Under the pieces are notes generated by a model. The model saw only the letters and a list, made by a program, of their open reading frames with translations. It was not told where the DNA came from and did not search any database. The position numbers and the translations under genes are program-made. DNA of 21,044 nt from NCBI GenBank assembly GCA_000969725.1, contig JXSR01S043227.1. The stretch is one strand, 5' to 3'. Shown piece by piece: positions 9,040-18,697 of the stretch. The stretch is from Ophiothrix spiculata (lineage: Eukaryota; Echinodermata; Ophiuroidea; Amphilepidida; Ophiotrichidae). Position 1 is the stretch's first letter. Each line of letters starts with the position of its first letter.

Positions 9040-10070
9040 TTGATAGAATGATTTATGTCAAAAACACATTTTACTATGTCTTTACATTCAACATTTATAT
9101 CTTTTCCAGCTGTGTATCGGACCATATGTACCAGAAATTGTCTCATTTCATGTTTTGTTGGCTTCGGTAGCAATAACCTGAATATATATATTTTTTTTAA
9201 TTTCAAACGTTACAACATCCAGGTCCTAGAGTTGGATTTTAAACATAAAATTGTCATCTGTGTGTTGTTTTAAGGTACATTAAAACACAAAAAGCTAAGA
9301 GTTCCCTAACTTAGTCATAGATTCCATGTGTCACCTACAGACCAACAAGGATAAACAAACAAAAAACAAACCATCATAAATACTTTTATATATATCCTTC
9401 TATAGCTTACATTTTGAAGAATTTTACATCTCATAAACACACGTTTCATCTTTTTTTCATTTGCCTATTTTGTGAAAGTAGGTCATATTATTACATCGCT
9501 AAAGTGGGAATGACTTTTCTTCTCTTTTATTTCCCCTGCTTTTGTATTTTTTTTTCATTCTTTTTCTATTTAATCAGTACTGTGCTCCAATCTAGGCTAG
9601 CCTTTATATTACCTTCTTATTACAACTAAATAACAGGTCCAATAAATCGGTAAAGCCAAACATACACCATTTTCTGCAATAATCTCTTTGTAAAATAAAA
9701 TATATGGAATAGCAAACTTGTCACTTGTCAATCAAAGTTCTACATTGCAATTTATTGTATTCATCTCGATGGAATACTACTACAAAAATGAATGCTATTT
9801 GAAATGCAATAAGAGTCCAAAGATGAGTGTCAACTTATTAGATGACTAATAAACCCAATGTATGCGAGGCTATTTTTACTGCAATATATCCCAATTGTGT
9901 AGAATTGCTTTCACACATCTTAATTTTATTCTTTCATATGGATTTGAATACAACTATACTTTAAATAAATTATTTTTAGGGACTTTATTAAGAAGTGATT
10001 TTAATGTTACATACTATGCATTAAAAAATCATGGATTTACATTAAAGTGATGTATTGAATGTTGCATTAA
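9040..10070. other. AT-rich DNA without recognised features
   Basis: Several short frames (9000-9206 minus, 9055-9273 plus, 9414-9629 plus, 9862-10050 plus) are low-complexity and rich in Phe, Ile and Tyr, as expected by chance in AT-rich DNA. Confidence 0.45.
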
Positions 10071-10071
10071 G

Positions 10072-10270
10072 ATGAAAATACATCCATGTTAATGGCTTGA
10101 TGAAAAAATATACATGAATGACGTTAAAAAAGATATTTATTTCACCCGTGATTCAATAAAAATATAAAATATATGAAAATAAATCCATGCTAATGGCAGA
10201 TGAAAAACATATACATGAATGGTATTACAAAAGACATTTACTTCAACCATGATAAAAAAAATGAAAAAAT
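10072..10270 (+). repeat. Two-copy tandem duplication, period about 101 bp
   Basis: ATCCATGTTAATGGC (about 10082) and ATCCATGCTAATGGC (about 10183) head two copies that also share GATGAAAA, ATACATGAATG, AAAAGA-ATTTA and TTCA-CC-TGAT in the same order. Confidence 0.7.
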
Positions 10271-10880
10271 CATATTGTTAAATTTAGATTACTTATGTTT
10301 CTTCTTAAAAAAATATTACTATACAGTTTACTTATTTATATTAAAATATAACAAAATGAGTAATATGATACTAAACAAATAAAAATTCATTAAAAGCAAA
10401 AGCAAAAATTGCAATTGTCAAAGGAAAAAGAAATAAAATTATGCTAAGCATCATTCACACTCACCAGTCACTTGTAAAGCATCTACAATAGAGCACTTTC
10501 TACTACATATATCCTTAAACACAGCAACCCAAAATCCTTTGCAAGGCAAATATAAGAATTGTCCCCACACCACCAAGGCCTCTATAAATCCACCTGCCAC
10601 TCAAAATTAAACTCTCTCACCTCAAGATCCTTAGAAAATCCCTCCAACTATGTTTCCTTAATCAATTAAAATACAACACCTCCACAATATAAATCCACAC
10701 AAAATTGGATGCAAAAATAATCATCACATAATCCCAAACATGGCACGATTCTATTCCAAACTGACCTGGGTAAATCCTTCATATAGCCCACGGATGCTTG
10801 TACTTGCGATGTTGACAACTAGGTTGTTACAGGGCTAGAGCAGTTGTAATCACACTGAAATCTATGGAGTGACCTCGACA
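10271..10880. other. AT-rich DNA, becoming less AT-rich after 10740
   Basis: No gene is supported. From 10770 the base composition rises and a diverged half-unit of the following 75-bp repeat seems present (TGACCTCGACAGTGATTATGC, compare TGACCAATGCCACTGATTATG). Confidence 0.4.
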
Positions 10881-10881
10881 G

Positions 10882-11031
10882 TGATTATGCTTCCCTTTCT
10901 AGTACCACTGCTGCATTGCAAGCGGTGCTGATATTAAAATGCTTGACCAATGCCACTGATTATGCGTCCCTGTATAGTACCACTGCCATAACGCAAGTGG
11001 AGCTGGTATTAAAGCGTTTGACCAATGCCTC
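10882..11031 (+). repeat. 75-bp tandem duplication encoding a possible 25-residue repeat
   Basis: TGATTATGC starts units at 10882 and 10957. Shared blocks are TAGTACCACTGC, GCAAG, TATTAAA and TTGACCAATGCC. In one plus frame both units are open: DYASLSSTTAALQ followed by LKCLTNAT in the first, and DYASLYSTTAITQ followed by LKRLTNAS in the second, ending at a TAG. The open frame is about 57 codons from the preceding TGA. Several differences are at third positions (GCT/GCG, CTT/CTG, GCT/GCC, AAA/AAG), which would fit past coding, but others change residues. No family was recognised. Confidence 0.6.
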
Positions 11032-11185
11032 GTAGCGTGTAATTTTTCATCAAGGAAATTGGATGAAATTTTCACTTAGTGGAGTAATATCATTAACTGG
11101 GTATTAAGAAATGGGTTGTTAACAAGCTCACGATATGCTAATGCTGATGAGTTGATTTATGAATTTTAATTTTTCTAGAATTATT

Positions 11186-11420
11186 TTTAAATCTACAATT
11201 TAAATTTGCATTTTTTGCATACTTTTGAATTTTTTGGTATGACATCTTAAACTAAAATATTCAGCAACTTCTTAAAATGATTAATTTTACTCTGTTTTTT
11301 CTTTTAAATCTACAATTTGCTTTTTGCTTTAATTCTACATTTCTAGTATGATATCTTTAACTAAATAAACTAAACTAATAAATTAACTATATAAATATTC
11401 ATCAACTTATTAGCATACAT
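11186..11420 (+). repeat. Two-copy tandem duplication, period about 117 bp
   Basis: TTTTAAATCTACAATTT recurs (AAATCTACAATTT at 11189 and 11306). It is followed in both copies by GTATGAcATCTTaAACTAAA-type and ATATTCAkCAACTTmTTA-type blocks. The second copy has extra AT-rich sequence between these blocks. Confidence 0.6.
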
Positions 11421-12124
11421 TTGAATACTTTTGGAAGTGAGATAGAAAAAAATCAAATGCTTATATTTTTGATCAAATATTTTCACAGCTGCGTTTAATA
11501 GAATCATAAATTGAATTTATATTCAGTGAAAACAAATTTATATTTGTATTGTAAGAAATTATCTACTTGACTGAAAAGTTAATATATGGTCAGTGAATAT
11601 GGATTTTATTCTCTCTTCAATAAATTTTATTACAGAAACTGAACTTACAATTCAATCAAAATACATTCAAAAGCAATTCCACGTCATATGCATGGTTATC
11701 GTCAGGTCAATTGTTTCAAGAAAATTAATTAAAAAGAAGAACAACTTGGTCAAAATTGAAATGACACACTTGTGTAGCAATTAATTACATTTTTTGTTTT
11801 GAATCTAAAACAATACAATGTCCGTTACTAGGTTGTCCACATGAAAACTGGAACCTGATTGGTCAAAAACAAGTAAGTCCAATCAGAGATTCTGCTCTTC
11901 CTTTCCGCATGTTGTAGTCAGATTTTTTGCACAGCAAATTGTGTTTTAACTTTATAGTCATGGTCATGGTTTATTCATAGCGTGTAGAACATCACAACTT
12001 AGAATCACATATTAAATCCTGACAGTAAAAGCTACTTCTATATTCCTCTCATCGATGCTAAGATCTTGTCAAGAGAAGGTATTTGAGCTTCCCAGCATAC
12101 ATTGCAGCTTCTTCAAATCAATCT
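11421..12124. other. Non-coding AT-rich DNA with an inverted CCAAT pair
   Basis: CTGATTGG (11855-11862) and CCAATCAG (11879-11886) form an inverted pair 16 bp apart. CCAAT motifs are bound by NF-Y in animal promoters, but no transcription unit is visible nearby, so this may be chance. Nothing else is supported here. Confidence 0.3.
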
Positions 12125-12260
12125 TGACAGCAAATGTGAAATTTTGACTCAATAATGTATAAGATTGACTTGAAAATGTAAAATTTTGACTTGAAAATTA
12201 TGACTTGAATGAAACTCAGTTTTCTTGACTCGAAACTAGAAAATGTTGACTCAAAACTCA
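12125..12260 (+). repeat. Degenerate short tandem repeat (TTGACTYRAAA)
   Basis: About seven irregular copies of a TTGACT-(T/C)-(G/A)-AAA motif lie in 135 bp, for example TTTTGACTCAA, ATTGACTTGAAAA, TTTTGACTTGAAAA, CTTGACTCGAAA and GTTGACTCAAAA. Spacing is 15-40 bp, so it is an eroded microsatellite-like tract. Confidence 0.55.
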
Positions 12261-12575
12261 ATATTAATAAACATCCTGAACAAACAGGGGATAACTAATA
12301 TTCTCTGTACCCAGTCTATCCGCATAAATTTGTAAAACTCTCACACTCTGAATCAATCCTGGCATAACTGATATGCCTCAACTACGTAAGATCCAATCAA
12401 CTCAGGCAGGAAGAGTTCTTACGAGTGTTGTATTTTAATTAATGTCACTGAATCCAAATGCCTTTGAATTTAAATCTTAACGTCACATATACACACACAC
12501 CGTTTCTGCTCCCAAATGATAGGTAACTTAAAGTCAAACCAAACCAGGATTTTGGCACCAATAACTGAGAGGGGA

Positions 12576-12959
12576 ATATGTGACCTGAGTAATTTACGAG
12601 ATACGGGCCATTGAAGCTGAGCATCCAACGTCGAATTTCTAATCTCATCAGACACGTTTAAAGTGTATTCTATTATATTAATCAGGTTCCAACCTCCAAA
12701 AAGTAAGACAAATGTTTTAAAAACCAATAAAATACTTTTTCCACTCAAATTTTACCAGTACAGAAACTTTAAACTTGATTTTTTCAGAACTATAGTTTTC
12801 TAAATAAGTTTGTATGGGTATAACTTTGCAATCGTACATCCAATAATCAAAAGCAAGGTGTAATTTTAAAGCTTAAAATATAAACTTTCACATGAGAACA
12901 AAAAATATATTTTCATTTAGGGACCCTTAAGATACCTTTCGATATGATGGGTCACATAT
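12576..12959 (-). mobile_element. Dispersed repeat copy B, possible 384-bp MITE
   Basis: Positions 12824-12960 read on the minus strand match copy A at 6146-6280 (CATATGTGACCC, ATATCGAAAGGTA, AAGGGTCC, TATTTTAAGCTTTAAAAT). At the other end ATATGTGACC (12576-12585) is a perfect inverted match to GGTCACATAT (12950-12959), suggesting terminal inverted repeats of at least 10 bp. Because the ends are AT-symmetric, the target duplication could be TA or ATAT. No transposase is present; overlapping minus frames at 12445-12748 are chance. Confidence 0.55.
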
Positions 12960-12960
12960 G

Positions 12961-14240
12961 TTCAAGGATGAAATACAAACTCTACATTCTGTCATCAACT
13001 GAACCGGTCCATCTCAAGAGCTCTTTCCATTTTAGCTGTTTTTTCTTGCTGGTGAATTATGTTCTTATATTGTTCTTTAACATTTCTACTTCACTATCTT
13101 CAGCAATTTTTCTTTTCCTCCTGACTTTTTTTTTCCATCAGAGCACTCCCATTTCAAGTATGACATATTCTTGACTTTTGAAAAATGATTTTAAAGAACA
13201 AATTTATAGTGTCTTGATCTTCATGCAACTTATTCAGGCAAGACTAACTTTATATATTTTTTATATTTTATATCTCCAGCAGACATAAAATATAAAAAGG
13301 ATGAGACAAAGTACTTCACAAACACTTGAATACCAATTCAAAATGATGACAATTTTGACATTTCATAATTTACGCATTGCATCTTTCTATGAAGCATAAC
13401 TTTAAATCATTTACTAAATGCCACAATCAAATAAAGTGACATTTTGCTACACATACAGATTCCTTCTGTTTGGTATTTAGCTGTTATATAAGTTCAAAGG
13501 CTTGTCACTACACAGTACTGCTGAGGACCCGCAAAGGTACCGAGCACTTCAAATGAGGCAAAAAAATGAATTGATGTGAAAATAATGTGAACAATTATGA
13601 CATATTTTAAGACTTGTTCTGGAAAGTAAAAAAAAACAACACCAAACCTGATTTTCAAAATTTTGTTTGGTTGCTGGCATGTCTCTGGAGAAGTTTCACA
13701 TGTGCTATTGGAACAATATGGGCTACATATTAATACCCATATCTCAAAAAGTTTGGAAAAAATGTTGGAGCAATCGAACCAAGATCACTTTGATGCAATT
13801 CTTACCTTTTGATTAGAATACAAAATGGATTCCAGGTCTTTCAATCTGTAAAAAAGCAGAGAGAAAATGGAGCTTGTTATGTATATACAACATTGTCATA
13901 TTTGATTTCCAAATAAGATACACATTTTGTGTATTTTGCAGCTTATTAAAGAAATATTTACTAACTTTCTTTGTCTGTTTGCTCCATCAAATACTTCATT
14001 TTGACATGTTTCAATGTTTTTACTCATTTTTAAAAGAGACCACTCACACCCCTGCAATCTTCTTGTTATTTTCATTAAATATATTCTAAACATCAAACAT
14101 TTCCAAATGAATTACTTTCATGATTTTTGTTGATAATTAAGTATCGCTTTCAAACATAAGCTTGTTTCATTTATATCTCATTTATATTTGCCCCGAAATT
14201 ATCTTTTTTAATTCAGATATGAATCTAACTTAAAGAAAAT
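12961..14240. other. AT-rich DNA without recognised features
   Basis: Short Phe/Leu-rich frames (12944-13174, 13874-14096) have no domain signal, and no repeat ends were identified. Confidence 0.45.
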
Positions 14241-14257
14241 AGAGAGAGAGAGAGAGA
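14241..14257 (+). repeat. (AG)n microsatellite
   Basis: Eight uninterrupted AG dinucleotides. Confidence 0.9.
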
Positions 14258-14431
14258 AAGTATTTTTTACATTTCAAAAAAGTAAATTAAGCATAGTAGT
14301 CAGAACAACATAAAAGTACAAAATGATTAACTTGAATGACTGGAATTTTTATTTATTTCCAATAAATTAATGCTTTCGAGTTTGTTAGTACTAATAACAA
14401 AAATACAAGATAAGAAAATGAGGTAGAAAAA

Positions 14432-14491
14432 ATTAAGATTCAAAATTAAAATGCTTTCAACTGAAAGCATACTTCAATTTTTGAATCTTAA
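14432..14491. repeat. Near-perfect hairpin (about 57-60 bp)
   Basis: TTAAGATTCAAAATT and ATGCTTTCA on the left are answered by TGAAAGCAT and AATTTTTGAATCTTAA on the right, with almost no loop and a few small bulges. The motif AAATTAAAATGCTTTCAA is repeated without its partner at about 14530, so a diverged half copy lies 90 bp downstream. Confidence 0.7.
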
Positions 14492-14961
14492 ATTGGGTCA
14501 TACTCTATGTTTTTGCCATTAGTGTCCAAATTAAAATGCTTTCAATCAATCCAAAGTATTTTAAAGAATTAATAACAGAAAAATAGAAGAATTGACCTCA
14601 TTACGAAGTTATCATTATTGTATTTCCAATAAAGAAACGTTAATAGTTTTACTATTGTTTCTTTTAAACAAATAAGTGGTTTCAAATTTGAAATCTCCAA
14701 AGCTATCTTAACTTAATATGACAAAATGTTTAACCAATGTCTCACAACTTACTTGTTTTAGCTGTGGTGGCCTGCATCCAGCATCTATCTTAATTAACTT
14801 GTTTATGACACAAGTAATTTCAGGGTATTGTGTCTGCATAACTTTTGGAATGCAAACTCAAATTCTCAAACATTGGCTGTGAAATCCAAGACTTGTAATC
14901 ATCAGTCGTGTCCAAGTTTGGTAGCTTTTACTATTTCAATCTATGTATGTATGCTCACATT

Positions 14962-15225
14962 CAGGCCTGTAGCCAGGATTTTTTCAAGGGGGGTGCGGAT
15001 TTTTGAGGAAATTTTTTTGTTTTGGTCGACTCTAAAATAATTTTAGTAGTTTTTTAGCAGTTTTCAAAGCATTTTGTGTAGTATTTTAATAAAAACCGAC
15101 CTACATTTGCTTGTTTTGGTGCTTTAGGTGTTCTTTTGGTGGTCATCTAGTGAATTTTTGTGGACCTTTTTGTACATTGTCAAATTTGGGGGGTGCAACG
15201 CCCCCACCGCACCAAATGTACTCCC
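14962..15225 (+). mobile_element. Partial CAGGCCTGTAGCC-type element, hAT-like end
   Basis: It starts CAGGCCTGTAGCCAGGATTT and soon reads AAGGGGGGTGCGGATT. Near the end it reads TTTGGGGGGTGCAACGCCCC. From memory, this combination belongs to a common repeat of marine invertebrates whose ends are inverted copies of CAGGCC-GTAGCCAGG. The matching right end (CTGGCTAC-GGCCTG) is absent here, so the copy is truncated or badly decayed. Ends beginning CAGG suggest hAT, but that is inference. Confidence 0.45.
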
Positions 15226-15320
15226 CACCCAAAAAAAACAAAACTAGTGAACTGTCTTCAACACCACTCACTACTATCTAAAGTACACATCTCCATCTCA
15301 ACTGTGACCAAAAAAAAAAT

Positions 15321-15720
15321 TTATCACATCATAAAATTTTCCAACAGCAATATACCTCTTCGTTACAATATTATTAGGGTATCTAGCCCTGTCATTATAA
15401 CTAGATTTTTAAAGAGAATTAGATTTACGACAAATCTGAAGTTGATTTTTATTTCATCGTTTCCAATTTGCACATTTTTTAAACATTACTAAAAATGAAA
15501 CACCATGTGAAATTGATTTTTTCTAATAATCTATCATTACAATATGTTTAACTTTGAAATTAAATCCATGTGAAAAATGCCTGTTGACAGTAGTTTGCAA
15601 AATAACATATCTGCAAAATCACGACATGTTTACAGAACAAATTGGTCCGTAACATTTCGACTAGAAAATCTCCAATTATCACATCATCAAATTTTCAACA
15701 GCAATCGGCCTCCTCATTAA
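15321..15720 (+). repeat. Direct repeat pair of about 45 bp, 355 bp apart
   Basis: TTATCACATCATAAAATTTT (15321) and TTATCACATCATCAAATTTT (15676) are each followed by CAACAGCAAT and CCTC-TC-TTA blocks. The 110-codon and 74-codon plus frames around them (15160-15492 and 15642-15866) show no domain. Confidence 0.6.
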
Positions 15721-15920
15721 CGAATCATGATATCTATACCCCTTTTTGCCTCATGCCAATTTATCAGTACCTCTATAATTGGATGGAGGTTAATGAAAGC
15801 TTAACAAAATACTTTACAACTTGCGAGGTCAGCCGCCGATTGATGCAAAAGCCCAAAGGAGGGTAATCGTCCAGTTTGCATATTCGTAGTTTATATATAC
15901 CCATGAAGCTAGCCTCTAGA

Positions 15921-15937
15921 GATGGGCTTAGCCCATC
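15921..15937. repeat. 17-bp hairpin
   Basis: GATGGGCT and AGCCCATC flank a single T. It is a perfect short dyad preceded by CCTCTAGA. Confidence 0.6.
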
Positions 15938-16187
15938 AACACTCTGATTATAAAGTTAAATGAATGCATAGTCAGTAGGCTAGCTCTAATACATGAATAA
16001 AACCGCCAACGTAGATAGGTTTTCTTTGGCACACCAATATGGCTAAATCTCACCCTAGAGTTAAGGTCAAAAAATAATCTGATATCTTTATCACATTAAT
16101 TAACATTTGACATTTTGATCAAGTAAATACACAGTTTAGATTTTGTATTATACTTATCAATGGGGCTCGCCACATGGAAGCGTCAAA

Positions 16188-16391
16188 TCTAGACCCATCT
16201 AGATGAACGTACATCGCCGAAGTGCATATTGTGTTCACATGGTCACACTTCAATCTGACTTTACTACCAGGGTGCGTATTGACATGCTTGGGTGTGCGTG
16301 TGAGGGATAGTAATACAACTACGTGTACGCGCAGTCAGTTACGCTTGTGTGATCGTTTACTGAAGTTAAGTTTAATCTAGATGCATCTAGA
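16188..16391. mobile_element. Possible 204-bp MITE with 21-bp terminal inverted repeats
   Basis: The left end TCTAGACCCATCTAGATGAA and the right end, read inward on the minus strand, TCTAGATGCATCTAGATTAA, match at 15 of the first 17 bases and then diverge slightly. The right end contains the perfect palindrome TCTAGATGCATCTAGA (16376-16391). The interior is more GC-rich than the flanks. No target duplication is evident, so an inverted duplication without transposition is possible. Confidence 0.4.
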
Positions 16392-16933
16392 GGTGAGAAG
16401 TACAGATTGATTTGTCCATATGAAGAGCCCCAATTTTCCTCTTCTCCCTTTTTTTTCCTTTTCTCCTTCTCTACAATTTTCATCTTTTTGGTGAAAGGCA
16501 TTGTATAAATGCCAGTGTATGTAAACAATGCATGCATAATTTTATCAAAAAGATTCAAAATGACTTTTGTAAATGTTTTAAAGAATTTAAAGACATCTTT
16601 GTCTAATTGAAAATAAATTTAAGTCTTCAGGAGAAAATATAGATTTTCATTAACAGAATTATCTTCTAAAATCTAATAACTTCTAATCATCTACTAAAAA
16701 AATTTAATAAATGTTTGAATTTCTTTATAAGTGACATCTCGCTCTATTTGCTCTACTGCTATAATCAAACAAAATACAGATTTTAATTAAAAATCTCTCA
16801 TTTCATCTAAAATATCTTTACCTTACCAAAAAGTGACACGTGAACTTACATTTTCCAATTCTAAAAAGGTCTTATTTACTTTGACGTAAATAAAATTAAA
16901 ATGTCATTCTATTTTGATTTCAAGGAAACATAC
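16392..16933. other. AT-rich non-coding DNA; first intron if the exon at 16934-17054 is real
   Basis: No domain-bearing frame was found. The 79-codon minus frame at 16319-16558 is Lys/Glu-rich low complexity from a pyrimidine tract and overlaps the inverted-repeat element. Confidence 0.35.
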
Positions 16934-17054
16934 CTCCCATCCCTAACATAGAAAAAGGCACGGGCAAGTTACCACATGTATGCTCCGACTGGAAAATGAG
17001 CAACAGCAAAATCACATAGAGCAGGAAGACATCAGACAACAAATTCTCTGACAT
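16934..17054 (-). CDS. Candidate first coding exon: signal peptide plus splice donor
   Basis: The minus strand opens with ATG at 17054-17052 and encodes 40 codons plus one base up to a consensus donor, GGGAG|GTATGT (GT at 16933-16932). The peptide has a short polar start (MSENLLSD), a strongly hydrophobic core (VFLLYVILLLLIF, residues 9-21), then QSEHTCG and NLPVPFSMLGMG. This is a textbook secretory signal or signal anchor, with likely cleavage near Gly28. Without splicing the frame stops three codons later. Codons such as GTC TTC CTG CTC and CCC GTG are less AT-driven than expected by chance. An in-frame stop lies upstream. Downstream exons would be on the minus strand at lower coordinates; none was identified and no family is assigned. 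Confidence 0.4.
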
Positions 17055-17235
17055 GTGTGTGCCGAACAATCGACGGCAAACATTAACTAATAACTACGCA
17101 CATAATTTGCATTGATTTTGTTTCAACGATTCTTTATTTGACAAATCCTTTTGATTTTAATTACAAGGTTGGTAAACGAGGAGCCGAACTTATTTAATGA
17201 CGGCTGACATCGGGTGGAAGATTCTATTATGCATC
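17055..17235 (-). promoter_or_regulatory. Possible promoter and 5' UTR of the candidate exon
   Basis: Upstream on the minus strand lies a GC-elevated stretch (17165-17225) with ATTAAATAAG (about 17191-17200), a weak TATA-like sequence, close to CCGTCATT, which resembles a CRE half-site. It is only suggestive and depends wholly on the exon being real. Confidence 0.15.
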
Positions 17236-17700
17236 AAGCTGTTGAGTTATCAGGTATTGGAAAGTTGAGGCCTTTGATTTCAAACATGTATCCTAAAATT
17301 TGTAAAATTACGATTTGAAATTTAATCTTAACTTTTATAACATATAAAGTGAGCATTTACAGAAATATAGCTGTTTTAATTTCCCTATAAATTGGCAGGT
17401 GTGATGTTATTTCTCCTCTAACTAAGTAAGAATAGAGTGAAGAAAACTGAAAACTGTTGCAAAATATTAGTACAGTGTGAATAGTGTACTTCATCTTATT
17501 ATTTAACAGAAAATTTGAAAGTTTTGTTCAAAATTGCACAATTTAAGAATTAATGGTAAGAGAAGTATCATTTCTGAACTATTTAATGCATATATATTCT
17601 CTTTTGATGTGCATTTTCGACAGTCTCACTTAACTTTTTCTCTGCTTGTCAGTAGCATATTTAGGACGACAAAAGCACTAACGGATCTAATCTGCCCATA
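17236..17700. other. AT-rich DNA without recognised features
   Basis: No supported frame, repeat end or RNA gene. Confidence 0.45.
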
Positions 17701-18110
17701 TTAACCCTTTCATTCCTATAAGACGCCTGAACGTTTCTAGTAAATAAAGAAATACTTAAAAATTCACAAACTTTATGCTTATGTATCTTCAATATGAAGA
17801 GCATAATACATATGAAATTTAGTATCATTTTAAAGCTTACACTTTACTCTATAATGTGAGCACTAGTAATAATAATAATAGCAAAAATCATCCAAAAGGA
17901 TCTCTAAGAGCGTGAAAACAGGAACAATGAACAAGGACAAATACAACGAAAAATTAAGAAACAGGAAACGCCTGATTGAGGAGATGGGTTTTTAACTCGG
18001 ACTTGAAATTTGCATATCTTGTATTTTATGGTATTTATGATCATATAAACATAGACTGATGCAATCCAAAAAATGAAACCAGAAAATAAATTCAGGGCTC
18101 AAAGGGTTAA
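17701..18110. mobile_element. piggyBac-like MITE with TTAA target duplication
   Basis: The element (17705-18106, 402 bp) lies between TTAA copies at 17701-17704 and 18107-18110. Its ends are CCCTTTCATTCCT on the left and CCCTTTGAGCCCT read inward from the right, inverted repeats with three mismatches in 13. TTAA followed by CCCTTT is the classic piggyBac signature. There is no transposase, so it is non-autonomous and was presumably mobilised by a piggyBac transposase in trans. It seems to contain a reversed LINE tail (next entry). Confidence 0.7.
17868..18012 (-). mobile_element. Reversed CR1/L2-like 3' fragment inside the piggyBac-like MITE
   Basis: On the plus strand TAATAATAATAATAGC (about 17868) looks like the reverse complement of a (TTA)n LINE tail. 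It is followed by GGATCTCTAAGAGCG, similar to the conserved GATCTCAAAGCGCTTTACA block of such tails, and by GAGGAGATGGGTTTTTAACT and CGGACTTGAAA, another recurrent segment of these elements as I recall them. Compare the plus-strand tail at 2990-3095. The match is decayed, so the call is tentative. Confidence 0.35.
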
Positions 18111-18480
18111 AGAACCCAATGTGTAAAATAAATGTCATCGCCATACCTGGCTTCTAATCAATTCTTAATTCTGCACATATCTCTTCTCTTTAAACACACA
18201 TCTACTAGAAGTAGGTCACCGCGGTTACTGACTCCCTACACACAAATACGTGTTCATCACATGCATTCCCAATAAACCTATTTTCATATTTAATGGCATG
18301 AATTTTTAACGAAATAGTGCACAATTGATGGGCATTTTTTTAATATCAGGTCTTTCACCTCAAATTGTTACATTAAGGTTAATTTAAAACATATGTTTGA
18401 AATTATGGACTACGGTGTGATCCAGGTGTAAAAAAGGTCATTTATGAAATAAAAAACATTGTGCTTGAAAACCAAACACT
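18111..18480. other. Non-coding DNA without recognised features
   Basis: A donor-like CCAG|GTATGG lies on the minus strand near 18150, but no convincing open frame leads into it. Confidence 0.4.
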
Positions 18481-18486
18481 GATTAG

Positions 18487-18697
18487 ACAATAATAACTGG
18501 GTACCATCTTTTTGTGGTAATTGTTTAAAATCTGAAGTGTTTGTTTTAGGCCGAGGTGCTTTTCTGAGCGAGCGTAAAAAAGAACTGAATCTAACAATAA
18601 TAACTGGGTACCATCTTTGTGTGGTAATTGAAATCCGAGGTGTTTGTTTTAGGCCGAGGTGCTTTTCTGAGCGAGCGTAAAAAAGAACTGAATCTAA
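18487..18697 (+). repeat. Recent two-copy tandem duplication, 107 bp and 103 bp
   Basis: ACAATAATAACTGGGTACCA begins units at 18487 and 18594. The second half of each unit (TTTGTTTTAGGCCGAGGTGC onward to GAACTGAATCTA) is identical between units. Only a four-base gap and a few substitutions differ (TCTGAAGTG and TCCGAGGTG), so this is the youngest duplication in the window. A 154-codon minus frame (18410-18874) runs through both units, but because the period is not a multiple of three they are read in different frames. Confidence 0.9.

Noticed and set aside
12445..12748. Overlapping minus frames of 67 and 92 codons
   Set aside because: They fall within the candidate MITE (copy B) and have no domain features.
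15160..15492. 110-codon plus frame
   Set aside because: It starts inside the G-rich partial transposon and runs into AT-rich sequence; composition explains it.
17821..17845. TCATTTTAAAGCTTACACT resembling dispersed repeat A/B
   Set aside because: Only about 14 bases are shared around AAGCTTTAAAATGA, with no neighbouring similarity.
18120..18260. Possible exon before a minus-strand CCAG|GTATGG
   Set aside because: Stops occur before the donor in all three frames I read, so no exon could be supported.
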